Below are positions 1 through 31,332 of a stretch of 64,000 nucleotides of DNA, in pieces. A program made the translations under genes and the position numbers. Every line of letters starts with the position of its first letter. Positions within the stretch are counted from its first letter, which is position 1. The notes beneath the pieces were generated by a model. The model did not search any database, was not told the DNA's origin, and worked only from the letters and a program-made list of their open reading frames with translations. The stretch is from Megamerina dolium (lineage: Eukaryota; Arthropoda; Insecta; Diptera; Megamerinidae). The stretch spans positions 46,797,821-46,861,820 of the forward strand of contig OY978529.1 in NCBI GenBank assembly GCA_963854835.1, written 5' to 3'.

Positions 1-2720
1 AATGAACTTGAAAATCTTTGTAGTCGACAAAAAAAGAGCCCCCTATATATATACCGTATCCATAGAAACGTAAGCACAGATCAATAGACGCTTGACTTTT
101 TGATTGCAGAATTTAAAAATGGTTATTGTTATACGTAGCCGTAGTGTATTGTTTGTTGTATTATTGCATAAATTTATATATGGCAGTTAAATTTTATATA
201 AACTGCGTAGACCGGCATTTTGTTTAGATGTTATAAATTCGCTCATTAATGTGTATTTTATAAATTCAATATACAATGTTAATAGATCTACGTATATAAT
301 ACAATACATGGATATGATATTAGAGCGGCTCAAATGTATTACTGGTTATAATAAAAATTATTTATATTCAATTAAGATGCCCAAAAACAGAATTCGGTTG
401 GTAGTTACTTTTAAAATGCTCTATTTTTGGATTGCGTACCTATTTTTGAATTTTGAAACGCCCTGAAATACACTTTAAATTAATCAGAACTTGTAGCCAA
501 AATCATACCATGTTCAGCTACACACTGTTTGGCAATTTTTTTCATTTCGAGTAATTTGACTCACTCTAATGTGACATATACATTTGCATATGCATGCTTT
601 AGATTGCTGTGGATTATATTATTTTGCGTTTTGTTTTTAATTAAATTTGCTTTGTCCCATTTAATGCCTTTAGGTAATTTAAGTTTAAGTATTCTTTATT
701 GACATTTTAAGCTTCATCGATTTATCTGATGGTGTAATGATTCAAAGTAATGTTAGACAGAAAACAAACAAAAAAGAAATGTTTTGCTCTAATGCTGTAA
801 ATATAATTGCGATGGACGACAGAAATCCTATCGACAAGTATCGGTTCATATTCATGTAATTGTTACGGAATTCGGACAATGGTAATTCCATTAAAAGCTG
901 TCATACTAGTCATCGCTTGACGGCGGAAATAAAAATCGAATTTAGCTGACGGATACTCGTTAATGCCAAATTTATCCCGTATCTTTAGATGACATTTTCC
1001 TTGTGTTTTTGACTATACCATATATATTGTCTAAAGAAAGAAATGTGAAATTTTCAACCATTTTCGAAATATCGAATTGTGAGACGCAATTTGCGCAATT
1101 TGCTGTATTTGCTGAAGACTACTACTTCAACTTTCTATAATGAAGCGTATACTTGAGCCTAAGCCTTCAACTTTAAGTGTTCAATCAGAATAAAAGAACA
1201 AAATATACGCGACCATAAATAGAGCCATCAGAAGCAGTTGATATACTTGAACCTCATCCCTTAACATCTGATACTTAATCACAACAAAGGGAAAACAAAT
1301 CTGGAAGATTACAAATAAGGCCACCCCAAGCAGTTGGTATACTCAAATCTTAGCTTTGAATAGTTGGTACTCAATCAAAAGGAATCAATGTTCGAAAGTC
1401 GAAGAAAATGTTCGAACTAAGCAATATGTACGTTCTGATCAAAATTCATCAGAAGAAGATGAAGAACCATTTCAAACATCTATGATTCGAGAACACATTC
1501 GTTTTGGTTCTTAATTTACCACAAAAAGCCTATAGTTTACGATATCGCCAAAACGAACATAAACGTCTCGAATGCGAATTGTTTTCGACAACTCGACAGG
1601 AAAGCAATTAGCACTTGCAGCTTTGTTGTCATTCAGCAATAAAATTACTTTTTCGACCTCATCATGGCCGTATTAGGGGTGTTTGTGCAATCTCCTCCAC
1701 TTGCGGAATTGTTCATGGTATCGCCATCCAATAATTTGAATTTAACGATAGTCGGTAAAAATGAAATATTGATCACGAGGGTATTTATCCCATTTGATCG
1801 TATACATATATATTTTTTTTTAATTGTACATCAAATATTCAATTAATTTTACATAAATATATACGTACAACCGCAATAACCGATTTCAAATGGAACAATA
1901 TGAACTCACAATTTCGAGAAAAAAAACGTTTTTCTGGACGTGATTATGTGATCATCATCGACAAAATTTTGCAAAAACAAACAAACACAAATAAAACAAC
2001 TATAAAAAAAAAATCTTAAAGCACACATGATATATTTTTTTATTTTTGGACATGTCTTTCTCTCTGTTTCTTATATTTTTATCTTATTTATATAATTTAT
2101 TAATGTTTCCCCTCATTGCTTGTTCTTTCATAATGTACCTATTTTCGTATGTATGTATGCATGTATATATTTTGTATGCAAAATATTTCGATACGAATAT
2201 TTTTGTTTACTTTTTTAACGTGTTGAATTTGTTTTTTTTTTTTTTCTTTCATTTAATATTTATTACTTTTATGTTATACAGTTCAGTTTATTATGAGCTC
2301 TACGAATTTATATTTAATAAGAATAAAGTTTTTTATTTGGTGGTTGGTATATTATTTTATTTAATATATTTAAATGTGGTGTAAATATACGATACATACC
2401 TATCAGCATATAACATATTGCTCGTTGACTTTAAAATTCAATAAGCAGTACTGATCACCTTTCACCTTGAAGTTCTCCGGCCTTAACGTGCAATAATTTG
2501 GCGTGTACGATCAGAATGCAAACAATCTGAAACGTGGTCTTTGAGATTCTCGACAACGCACCCGATCATAAAGTCATTCTTTTCTATCAATTTCTTGCAA
2601 AAAAATTAAACTGTGTGAAATTTCGACATATTCTTTATTTCTATTGAAAATTCAAAATCTATAAATTTGTGCTAAAAATTAGCTGGTCGCTCTTTGGGAC
2701 AAAAATTGCCATTCGTTTCA
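1..2720. other. AT-rich intergenic spacer, no gene seen
   Basis: I see no gene with supportable codon structure here. The longest open frame (2046-2384, +) is almost entirely Phe/Leu/Tyr/Ile from T-rich low-complexity DNA and resembles no protein I know. Short homopolymer and TATA/GTAT tracts are common. Any feature is more likely regulatory sequence upstream of papi or old unrecognised repeat. Confidence 0.6.
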
Positions 2721-2725
2721 ATACA

Positions 2726-3865
2726 GCCCTTATTATGAGTTCCATTCGATCATCGAAAGTGCTGATCGAACGAATTTTCATTTGGTATTATGACGTATTA
2801 TGTATGGGTGCCGTGGTTAGGCCTTCTATTCTGTAGGTTGTGGGTTCAATCCGCGGCTGAAGCATAACAAAATTAATATCGAAAAGATTTTTTTTCGAAC
2901 GGTACCCATCTGTCGGCAAGCAGTTGGCAATTCTTCCGGCAATAACAATTTGCCATGGAAAAACTTCTAAAAGAACTCTGTGACAAAGCTCAGAAAAAGT
3001 GATGTCACAAGAGTTCTGCCGTTCGGAATCGGGTAAAATAAGTAGGTCCCTAATCAAAAATTAACACGCACAACAGTAATGAAAGAGAAGCTCGGCCAAA
3101 GAACCCTTCGGGGCTTTAAGTGCTACATATTTATCTTTTTATTTTTTATTATGATGCTTGTTCAATGAAGAATGGCACTATTGTGAATTTCACTAACACA
3201 CTTACTTACTTATGTGGTCATTACGACCGAAGATCGATTTAGACCGAATTTAACCTGCTTCTTTCCACCGGAGGTTAGATCTGTCGCTTTTTTCCGTCGT
3301 CCACCAGCGATTTCCGAATATTTCACCTTAGCGACATTACCTTAGTACAGCCGCCGAATTTGGATTCACTTTACCATGTCGGTGTAGGCATTCAGCTTAT
3401 GGTTCCACCTTGTTCGATACTCGCCACCAAAACAAATAGGTCCAAAGATCTTGCTTACGGGTTTTCTCTTGAAAACTCCGAGTATTCTCTGGAAATTGGC
3501 CAAGCTTCGCCGCCATATGTAGAGGAAGGCATGATGAGAGGGTTTCTGTAGATTGGGTTGGATTTTCTTCCATCAGTGAAACCAGTCTTTTTAATTGTTG
3601 TTTGGTACTCACGACCTTAGACGTGCACAAAATTAATAAATAATTGTTTAAAATTAGTCTTTAGTAGCAAAAAGAAAAAAACCAACGCAAAATACTGACA
3701 TTTGCAGCAATTTCTTACATTATGCTACAGCAACGAAAACAAAATTCTGTTCGACAAAAAATTTCAGCATTATTGCACAGCAGATAATATAAATTGACAT
3801 ACAATCTTCGATCTTCGATAACTAACGAAAATCGAAAAACGAATGCAACTCATAATAAGGGCTAA
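2726..3865. mobile_element. Non-autonomous foldback/TIR element interrupted by a SINE
   Basis: The left edge near 2726 reads AGCCCTTATTATGAGTT followed by CATTCG. The right edge (3842-3865) is its inverted complement (CGAATGCAACTCATAATAAGG...). The inverted ends lie about 1.1 kb apart, and inside I recognise only SINE copy 1 (2806-3125), with no transposase. This fits a MITE-like DNA transposon later hit by a SINE. I could not define a target-site duplication, so the superfamily is open. Confidence 0.5.
2806..3125 (+). mobile_element. tRNA-derived SINE, copy 1
   Basis: This copy is in forward orientation. It starts with a tRNA-like head (GGGTGCCGTGG... then GTGGGTTCAATCCGCGG, which resembles an RNA polymerase III B box). 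The A-box region has a small deletion relative to the copies at 13.5 and 52.3 kb. The tRNA-unrelated body (CATAACAAAATTAATATCG..., GAACTCTGTGACAAAGC, GGGCTTTAAG) matches five other places in the window. It ends in a T/A-rich tail. Confidence 0.75.
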
Positions 3866-4169
3866 ATTGTCAGATTTGTTGTCCTTCGAAACGCTTCACC
3901 ATTTCTAATACAATATTCGTTGGAACCGCTCTCCTGCTCTTAGTTTGCCAAGATTTACCACTAAGGATTCCAAATACAAATTTTTGCACAACCTTCCAGA
4001 ATTTCATTAATTATCTTAAAAACGTGTTGTGTTTTTATAGAAAAATCTAATACTATGTTTCTATCCTTTGCAGATTTTATAATTTCTATAAAAACAGTGG
4101 GAAAAAGTAGAAGATCAAGCCAGAATTTATCGTTCACAATTAAAATAAGAAGATAGAAATTCTACAAAA
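3866..4169 (+). other. 5' flank and probable 5' leader of papi
   Basis: This stretch has no open frame of note. The segment just before the papi start contains a polypyrimidine/AG site (CCTTTGCAG, around 4065-4073), so the 5' untranslated region may be spliced. I could not place a transcription start. Confidence 0.35.
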
Positions 4170-5623
4170 ATGTTTCGAAACACATCATTGATAGCCACGC
4201 CCACATTTAAGTTAGTACTCGGTTTCGGCTTATGCACACTTGGTGGTGCAATGTTGTATGCTTACTTTAAATCGCGCGATGATGACAATGATGATGTAGC
4301 GAACGAATTGAATGGAGCACAAAAGCCAATAGCCAATAGTGGTGAGGCAAAGAAGAAAGAGAAGCAAATTTGTATCAAAATGGAAGTGTCCAATGAACAT
4401 GTACCACTGATAGTCGGACGCGGTGGTGCAAATTTGGATTTGGTACAAGAGACGACAGGCACTAAAATTCGATTACGGTTTGTATGAAGATATCGCTTGT
4501 ATTGATTGATTGTATTGACAATTTTTGTTGTTGTAATCTTATTACATTCACTTTAGTGATAAGGATAATTCAAATAAATTTTGTGATATTACTGGCCAGC
4601 CAGATGCTGTTAAGGAGGCGCGTATCATGCTGTTGCATGAAATTGAACGGGCACCCATTGTGAAGGAGGAAATCTATGTGCCGCAAAGTGTATGTGGTAA
4701 AATAATTGGTCGTTGCGGTGAGACAATACAAGAGATATGTCGTATTTCATTGGCGAAAGTTTCTGTCGATACGGGTGGACGTAATGGCAGCATGGATAAA
4801 CGGCGCATCATAATTACCGGTAATCGTCAACAGGTAAACATCATGTTGCTTACATTTCAATACAATTTTTTATACAAATTTCAAACATTCATAGGTTAAT
4901 ATTGCCCGGAAAATGATTGAAGATAAAATCGAAGAGGATGAGGATATACGGCGGGTAGTGGAAGAAGTTGAGAAACATCGTGAGCCACGGCGTTCGCCTG
5001 CAAACAGTGTCAATTCGAGCATGTATTCGTCACAAACATCGCTCAGTTCACATTTACCGCCACGCGAGAAATTACTCGCCGCCCGTAGCGATGAAAAGCC
5101 AATGGAGGTGTACGTATCGGCAGTAGCTTCGCCCAGTAAGTTCTGGGTACAATTGATAGGACCACAATCGAAGAAACTCGATGACATGGTACAAGTCATG
5201 ACCGATTACTATAATGTGGAGGAAAATCGTACCATGCATCAGATCAATGAGCCATACTTGGGTCAGATTGTAGCTGCCATCTTTAAATACGATGGCAAAT
5301 GGTATCGTGCTGAAATTGTAGGCATTCTACCGAATGAATACAATGCAAATAAGGTAGTGCTCGATTTGTATTTTGTCGATTATGGTGACAGTGAATATGT
5401 GGAGCCGCACGAAGTTTATGAACTGCGTACTGATTTTCTTACATTGAGGTTAGATCAGAAGTCATTTTATTGCGCATATTCGATATAATTTTTGTGTATT
5501 TCTTTAGATTCCAAGCAGTTGAATGCTTTTTAGCTAATGTAAAATCGACACTTTTACATGATCCCGACACATGGGATCCGCAATCAATACAAAAATTTGA
5601 AGAGCTCACACAAGGTAAGATGA

Positions 5624-5716
<93 letters not shown>

Positions 5717-6513
5717 GGTGCTGATAAAACCAACACGAATATGCAAGTGCAATAAAGTTAGTTGAGTATGAGCTATTATTTCATGCTTTAGTTTGAAAAA
5801 AAAACACCCTTTATATATATGTATGTGGCAAGAACTAGTTCGGGGGGTATCGATAGTTTCTTTCAGTAATTGAAAAATAGACAACATTAATGATATGCTT
5901 AACGAATTTAATTTTATTTAGTTGCCAATTGGAAAAAGCTAATATCACGTGTTGTTACCTATAAAGAACGTCCAAAAGCTATTTATGACATTGGACAAAG
6001 TTCTTCGAGCCGTGAAGGTTCACCAATACCTGGTATCGAACTGTTTGACATCGTAGAAGGTAATACTATCATACGTTTAGTGTAATCAATTCACCAAATG
6101 ACGTGTGCAAATATTTTATAGGAACCGAAGTAAATATTGGCCATATGCTAATTTCACATGGTGATGCTCTGCCGCTCGAAGTTCATCGTTCACGTTCGCC
6201 TTATAGTTTATCATCGTCGGAAATGTCAACGTCACAAAATTCGCTAACTTCGCCACCACCATCTGCCAACCGATTAGTTGCAGATGCAGAAGATGAACTT
6301 ATGGAACAACAATTGGAACATTTGCTGAAAAATAATAATTTGTACTTAAATGGTGATACCACAAAAACTAATAAGACGGCCTCAATGATAAATCCAGCCA
6401 AATTAAGTGGTGATTTTCTGAATGGTAATAGTTATAATACATCAACGACGGCGACGGCGATGGCAGCAAATGGTAAACATTTACAAACGGTGAATGGTAA
6501 TTTAAGTCGATAA
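4170..6513 (+). CDS. papi: Papi / TDRKH: mitochondrial KH-Tudor piRNA-pathway protein
   Basis: Six exons join in frame to 591 aa: 4170-4477, 4557-4833, 4895-5448, 5508-5614, 5922-6059, 6122-6513, all with GT-AG introns. Residues about 10-33 form a hydrophobic N-terminal anchor, as in TDRKH/Papi on the mitochondrial outer membrane. Two KH domains follow (about 65-135 with the loop GRGG, about 140-208 with GRCG). An extended Tudor domain comes next (about 260-430, core GQIVAAIFKYDGKWYRAEIV and LYFVDYGDSEY). The tail is Ser/Asn-rich and low complexity. In flies the family binds symmetrically dimethylated Piwi-class proteins and supports trimming of piRNA 3' ends (established for the family, not shown here). 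The length is close to the roughly 576 aa I recall for D. melanogaster. Intron 4 carries a long (TA)n tract and a small MITE. papi converges on mts. Confidence 0.95.
5627..5712. repeat. (TA)n microsatellite in papi intron 4
   Basis: A nearly perfect run of about 43 TA dinucleotides lies just inside the donor of intron 4. It is a likely site of length polymorphism and of assembly error. Confidence 0.95.
5713..5813. mobile_element. About 100-bp MITE with AAAGGGTG inverted ends
   Basis: The sequence starts AAAGGGTG and ends CACCCTTT, flanked on both sides by TA, directly beside the (TA)n tract in papi intron 4. TA duplication and short inverted ends fit a Tc1/mariner-type MITE. There is no coding content. 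The termini are short, so a chance palindrome is possible. Confidence 0.45.
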
Positions 6514-7145
6514 ATTTGGACACTTAATTGCATAATATGTACGTAGTAGTATGAGATGATATATGATAATTTAGTTCTTAAGAGGTTTTATTCTAGATAA
6601 AACTATTTTGTACATAGTACAGTTTGATGAATGTATATGTATATGTATATATGTAACTTATATATATATGCCAACCACGAAAAAGAAATTTTATTTATTT
6701 ACATTTAAAAAAATTTTTATTTTTTTTTAAATTCATAAAACATATCTCGATCGTTATTATTATGAATTATGTATTTTATTTAATACGTTATAGTACTTTA
6801 TTAAATATTGTATTTTATTTTCATCTTCATAAGAAAATAATGACGAAAAGAATAAATATGATTTAGTTCCATTATTAATTATATTGAATTGTTTCTCTCT
6901 TTTTTTGTAATTTAATTTATTTATTAGCAGATAAACTAAAATTAAAAAAAAAAATGTTTCCAATGTGGCAGCTTCACATAAAATAAAATTTAAATACGTG
7001 TCGCCTTACCTTTCTATAAGCACCCATTAAAAAGCCGTCTTCCTCAAGAAGACGCACAAGCGCTGCAGTCTGGCTTCAAGACAGAGGATGTTCTATAGTA
7101 AACCTATTTCATTTTGTTTTATTTGCAGTTTAACCATTACACAAT
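6514..7145 (+). other. papi: papi 3' UTR and downstream spacer
   Basis: This is A/T-rich sequence after the papi stop. AATAAA occurs at 6851-6856 and again near 6980, and either could be the polyadenylation signal. No other gene is seen. Confidence 0.45.
6851..6856 (+). terminator. papi: Candidate papi polyadenylation signal AATAAA
   Basis: A canonical hexamer lies 338 bp after the papi stop codon. Others occur near 6980. The choice between them cannot be made from sequence alone. Confidence 0.35.
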
Positions 7146-7343
7146 TCAGAATTTGCGTTTCAGGCTCACCAAGTCCGAAAAATGTTTCTTCTTGAGAGCA
7201 CACGTGTGATGATGCTTCGGCATGTAGCACCACTTGTTACATTCTTCAATGCGATTTCTACAGTCCTGATCGTCGCATGTTATCGTTTCTAATTCTATGG
7301 TTTCGATTTGCTTTTGTTGTACTTTGCACTGCAGTCCTTCGCT
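7146..7343 (-). other. Cys/His-rich open frame of unknown origin
   Basis: The minus strand is open from a stop near 7344 to TGA at 7146-7148. It encodes a Cys- and His-rich stretch (C-x4-C-x6-C-x3-C, then HHHTCALKKK), with AATAAA about 30 bp downstream. No good ATG precedes it. A neighbouring frame reads like a CCHC knuckle (IGHKAKDC), so this may be a frameshifted zinc-finger tail of a transposon protein rather than a host gene. I do not recognise the family. Confidence 0.25.
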
Positions 7344-7689
7344 TTATGTCCGATTTTGTCTTCAGCGTCTGCCATTCTACCAGATTTCCTGTCGTTTCGA
7401 TGTTATTAATAAAAAAAATTAGTATTACAGATTGCAACCGAAACGAACCTATGATTTGGCAGTCGCCATTACAGTTGCCTTGTAACTTTGGTTTAGTATT
7501 ATCGTCTTCTACGATTCTTCACCTCACTTTCCAGAAATATCAAATAAAGCCAACTGCTTATTTACCAATTACACATGCACAAAAAGGGATGAAAATGGAA
7601 AAACCGTGAGTTAAGAAAATAAATTTTGAACATTTTTATAGCACAACTACAACAGTTTTTAGAAACATCAAAATAACTAGTCAAAGTCA

Positions 7690-8180
7690 ATTTGCAAAAT
7701 TGGCCAAATTAGGGGAAAACCACAATTCGGCTCCACCACAAATACGTTAAGGGAGAGGTGGGAGAAATTTGCTGCAGAGCTAAATGCCTTAGGACCACCA
7801 TCAAGGATGGTAACGAATAGCAAAGGATTTGTAGGAACATAAATAATATGTTTTCATCTATTTTTACGTATTTTTAACTTGTAGGTATGGATTAATTACA
7901 AGGCCAAAGTAAAGACGAAGATGTCTAGTAATAGTAAAATATTTTTTGGCTACAGGGAGTGTTCTGACACAGAAAATTAATTTAACAACATTGGAGGAAA
8001 GCGTGACATAGCTTGTGCAGATGATGCGGCAAATTATCTTAAGTGGTCACGCTTAGTTAGAAAATGTTAAACCGTCGCCGCCTCCGCCAGAAACTTTTTC
8101 ATTAACTTTGGATACAGTAAATATTGAGCCACTAACTCCACGCCGACAAATAAGAAGTTCCCCTGAAAAAGACTGACTTG
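7690..8180 (+). pseudogene. Myb/SANT-like (zeste-type) DNA-binding gene remnant
   Basis: Broken frames read RERWEKFAAELNALGPPSR, then after a possible short intron VWINYKAKVKTK, then ATGSVLTQKINLTTLEESV. This is the order seen in the Myb/SANT-like 'regulatory protein zeste' domain common in insect genomes and in Harbinger-type transposons. A proline-rich segment follows (8068-8180). Stops interrupt every frame, so it is most likely dead. Confidence 0.45.
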
Positions 8181-8599
8181 CGGAACATCTTAAACAAAGT
8201 TGAAATTACGGCCGCTGAATTTCTGGTAGCTTCCTTCAGCAAAGTATCTCATTGCCGCATGAATTTTCGACTCTTGTGTACAAAATTATTTTGTTTACTA
8301 AACATATAATTTTTGTCTGTCAAAATTATTTATTATAACCTGGCAACATCACTGAAAATGCAACTCCACTGAGATTGGACACCACCAAAGTATTTATTTC
8401 GTTATTTAAATCGCAATTTGTTACATTCGCAAACCAACCCACAAACAACATTGCACACGCGACCATATTAAGAAATATCCTAAATACCGAAGTATTCTTT
8501 AAAACAGACTTCAGAATTCTGTAGGCACTGTTTTGGTGACTTTTCTCTAGGGTTATTTAAAACAAAGTGGTATCAGAAATAGATAAATCTCCATTATTT

Positions 8600-8815
8600 T
8601 CAAAACATATATTTTACTGACGGATCTAAAACACAAGAAGGTACGAGTTCTGGGATATATGGTCCAAACAATGCCATAACTACTGCAATGGCACGTGGCC
8701 AACCGTCTTCCAAGTAGAAATGCATGCTATTCAATTTTGCGCACATCAACTTTCGGCCAGAAATACTAAAAATGCAAACCCACTCATTTACTCTGACAGC
8801 AAAGCTGCAAAACTA
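8600..8815 (+). pseudogene. Non-LTR retrotransposon RNase H fragment
   Basis: The frames read FTDGSKT...GTSSGIYG, then after a frameshift VFQVEMHAIQFCAHQL and PLIYSDSKAA. These are the successive acidic motifs of the RNase H domain found at the 3' part of jockey/I-type LINE ORF2. Only about 70 codons remain, and nothing upstream matches reverse transcriptase. Confidence 0.7.
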
Positions 8816-8839
8816 AAAAATAAGAATGTATAAAAACTC

Positions 8840-9500
8840 GTTTTTATGGGAAAAAAGACTGTTCAAGTCTGGTTTGATAAGTCTTATTCGGACTCTGCTT
8901 CATTGACGCAAGTGGTAGAGAAGCAGTTTGCTGACTTTAAACGCAGTCGTGCAAACACTGATGATGCTGAACGCTACGATTACCCAAAAGAGGTGGTGAT
9001 ATCGGAAAACATCGAAAACTCCACAAAATCGTTTTGGCAAACAGTACAGTGAAGTTGCAGAAGATAGCTGACACCTTAAAAATATGGAAGGAACATGTCG
9101 GTTTCATTTTGCATAAACATTTGTTCACGAGATACCTGTTTTCGAAATGAGTGGCGCGTTTGCTCGCAGTGGACAGTGCTCACAGAGTTTGGAGCTGTTT
9201 CGGGGAGATAGAAATCAGTTTTTACGTCGGTGTGCAACAGTGCAACAATGGACGAAACTTGGAATCATCACTACACTCCAGTCAGAGGAGCGGACAGTAG
9301 CTGACAAAACGGCCAAAAACGCAAAAGTTAGCTGTGGTTGTGGCGTTCGTATTTTGGGATGCGGGTGGAATTTTGTTCATCGACTATCTTAAAAAAATCC
9401 AGACCATCAACAGCGATCATTACATGACCCATGGCTTTTGAAGAAGGAAATCGCGAAAAAACGACCCACTATGAAGAAGAAAATAGTGCTCTTTCACCAA
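8840..9500 (+). pseudogene. mariner transposase remnant (irritans/mori-like)
   Basis: Fragments in different frames follow mariner order. The N-terminal helix-turn-helix region reads VWFDKSYSDSAS...FADFKRSRANTDDAER. Then come KLQKIADTLKI...VGFILHKHL, a catalytic-core region VFWDAGGILFIDYLKK, and TINSDHYM with EIAKKRP-like remains. Several frameshifts and stops are present, so it is non-functional. Terminal repeats were not located. Confidence 0.75.
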
Positions 9501-9549
9501 GCCAAGAACAGCTAAAATTAGCAGTTGCCGACGTGCATTCAGTTCCAGC

Positions 9550-12525
9550 AGTTACTCAACTCAAGGGAACTCAAACAAGTTGAGTTGCTGTGAATTAAAA
9601 AAGAAAGTGGGTTCACTAAATATTCTTAAAAAAATGTCAAAAAAAAAAAATGTTAAAAGAATTTTACTTACTTTTTTGAAGAAGCCATTTTCTGTTTGAC
9701 TAGAGCAACAAAAAATTAATCGATGCGTTGTTTACATGTTGCGCAACAATTACGCAAAGGCTTCATTCTGAAACAAGTTGCCATGTCACTTAAGGAACAT
9801 GTTGCAATGAAATAGATGCGATGTGTCAATGAATTTTATGGATGGCAGCCATACTTAGCATCATAGGTAATTTCTGTGTTGCTCTACAATTTGAGTCGAT
9901 TTGTAATGAATTACAATCAATATTTCCTGAGCTCAAATAAATAAACAAGAGATTTTTTTTTTGTTTTTTTTGGTTTTATTTAAATTTGCATTTTTGTTGT
10001 TCTTCACCATCGTATGAAAGAATTTATTATGTATATAATTTTATTTGTATAATATTCAAATTTTAAAAATCACTTATAATCCACACATACAGTACCGGCC
10101 AGTAAATATACAAAGTGAATATGTATGTACTATATATGCATGAATGCGCGCGTGTGTGTGCGTGTGTGGAAGATGAAAAATTTTGATTTCCAATTAAATC
10201 AATTAAAAAAAACAAGTTTGTGGAAATGAATGGAAAGTTTAGGGTTAGACAAAGAAAACGAGATAGATTAAACACAGACATTTGTTAAGAGCTGATGGAT
10301 TTGTATTCTTCAAAATCGCGTCGTTACACAATTGAGCCTAAAAGTAAATGATTTATTTACTTTTGTTTTTCTACTGTAATGATCGTTATGCTAATTTAAC
10401 TTTTTATATATATATATTTTTTTTTTTGCAATGTGCAACGAGTTCAAATGAATATATGGGTATGTATGTATGTGTGTGCATGCCAACATTTTATTAATGG
10501 TACGACGTTTGTAATACATGTCGCCTCGACGATATTTTCATTTTATTATTATTATTATTGTTATTTTAAATATTCTATTAAATAAACAACACAGAAGTTA
10601 TGCAATCTCTAAATATGTGTGTGTGTGTGCGCTGCACGTTTCACTTTAAATATCTTATAATAATTTATAATTATGTAGGTAGGTGTCTACAAACAAAAAC
10701 ACTATCGTCAGCAAAAGACGACGAGTTAATAAATATTTTTTAGATATTTATGTATGTGTGCACTCTATTAGTATGTGTTTTGAAAAGAAACGAAAAAGTT
10801 ATGTAGAGTCACAAATAGTATTTATTTTTACATTAAACTATTTAAAATGAAAATAAACATTTTGTATGAAATTTTAATTTTAAGTTATCAAAAATATATT
10901 TGTCATTTTCATTTTAAATTTCGCGCAAAAAAAAAAAAAAAAAAAAAAAACCAAAAGAGAATAAAAGAAATTGAAAACACTTGAAGGTCTCTCTGCACAG
11001 TTCAAGAAAATAAAATTATACACATACACACACATACGCCACCTTAGTTGTTTGTGTCGCATTTGTTTACTTTTGTGTGTGTGTGTTTAAATTTAATTTA
11101 TTATTTATTATATCTATTATTATTATTATTATGCTTTTCTTATTTGTTAAACTAATTTTCATTGATCATTATACATACATATATATGTTAAGTATATAAT
11201 TTTGTAGTTTGTATACGAAGAATTTATTTGAAAGTTGTCGATTCTCATTTTCAAACTTTCGGTCATATTTTCGTGAGGAGTTTCATTTTCAATTTCGAAA
11301 TCGATTTCGACAAATTGGATCAAAAATGCAAAACAACGACATTTCGTTTATTCCACATTATATCAATACGAGAATTGATAAGGGAAAATGAAAAAACATG
11401 CCGGAATATAATTTCAATATATCTTGTTGCTGCTGGTACTCTACTACTGAAATTGTTGTTGTTATTTTTTATTGTATTTTATTACCTTTATGATCAATAG
11501 CAGCAATTGTTTGTTTTTTCCTTTACCATAAAAGCTATTAATAAACTATTTAGTGTTTTGTGTTGGTTTTTTTTTTTCTCTCATTTTTATTCTCATTTAA
11601 TTTTTATTATTTATTTTGTTGTATTTATTTTTAAATATATTTAATTTTTTGTTTTGTTTGTTTGTTGTATAATTATAAAATTATTATTAATAATATATAA
11701 CTGTACTGTGTGTTGTTGTTGCTTTCTCATTTTGCTTGAAATCGCTTTGCTTTTGCAAACTCTTCATTGACGTTGTATGTAAGTATGTATGTTGGTTGAC
11801 GCGCGGCACAACAATGATGCTAATGATTCCTACCATCATCCCTCCTAAATACACATTTTGATCTATTTATCTATTTTTTGTAAAAGATGCTATTGTTGTT
11901 GTTGTTATTGGTGCAATTATTCACAATTTCAGCTAAGTAACATTAGTATGGAGTAGTTGAGTAGTAGTAGTAGTATTTGTTGTTGTAATAATGATAGTGG
12001 TTGCTCTTGCTGCTGCTGCTGCTGTTGTAATGACAATGATGTTGTGGCTGTTGTTGTTGTTGCTGATATAAATAATTATAATAAATAGTTGCAGTTGCTA
12101 ATAGCAGTTGACGGTCGGTAATGGCAAAGGTCGTGGTAGTTGTATATGTATTTGTAGTGTATTAAGTGTTGTTGTTCTTACACTCCACCACTTATGACTC
12201 ATTTTATTTATGGTTTTTTGTTTTATATATTTTTTGTTCATCAACTATATGCATTCCAACAAGTATTTACTATATCATTACATTGTGTTGTTGTTGTTGC
12301 TGCTGCTGCTCTGCATTCTGTATTCATTTCTTTTTTCTCTCTCTACGTGTTTTACATTATCGGTTTGAGTCTAACATATATCTATATATATTTATAAACA
12401 CTTGTTGTTTGATGGTTGTTGTTGTTGTTGTTATTATTATTGTTGCTTATACCAATTGTAAATTGAATACAAATGTAAATGTTCTTGTTCTTGTTGTTGT
12501 TGCTGTTATTCTTGTACGAAATCTC
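9550..12525 (-). other. mts: mts 3' UTR side and spacer, no coding gene seen
   Basis: This is the sequence downstream of the mts stop codon on the minus strand. It is AT-rich with many TTTATT (AATAAA on minus), poly-T runs, GT microsatellites and CAA/CAG triplet runs. Fly mts may have a long 3' UTR, but its end cannot be fixed here. Open frames on the plus strand in 11.2-12.6 kb come from TTG/TAT repeats and look spurious. Confidence 0.4.
11880..12500 (-). repeat. Clustered CAA/CAG triplet runs beside the mts 3' end
   Basis: On the minus strand, runs of CAA, CAG and CAC recur (for example GCTGCTGCTGCTGCTG at about 12008 and TTGTTGTTGTTG at 12050, 12290 and 12415 on plus). They are outside the PP2A reading frame, which ends at 12526. 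Confidence 0.7.

Positions 12526-31332
<18,807 letters not shown>

Noticed and set aside
2046..2384. 112-codon open frame, very hydrophobic
   Set aside because: Made almost wholly of T-rich low-complexity codons, with no recognisable motif, promoter or splice context.
5470..5887. Open frames with long Ile-Tyr repeats on both strands
   Set aside because: Direct translation of the (TA)n microsatellite in papi intron 4.
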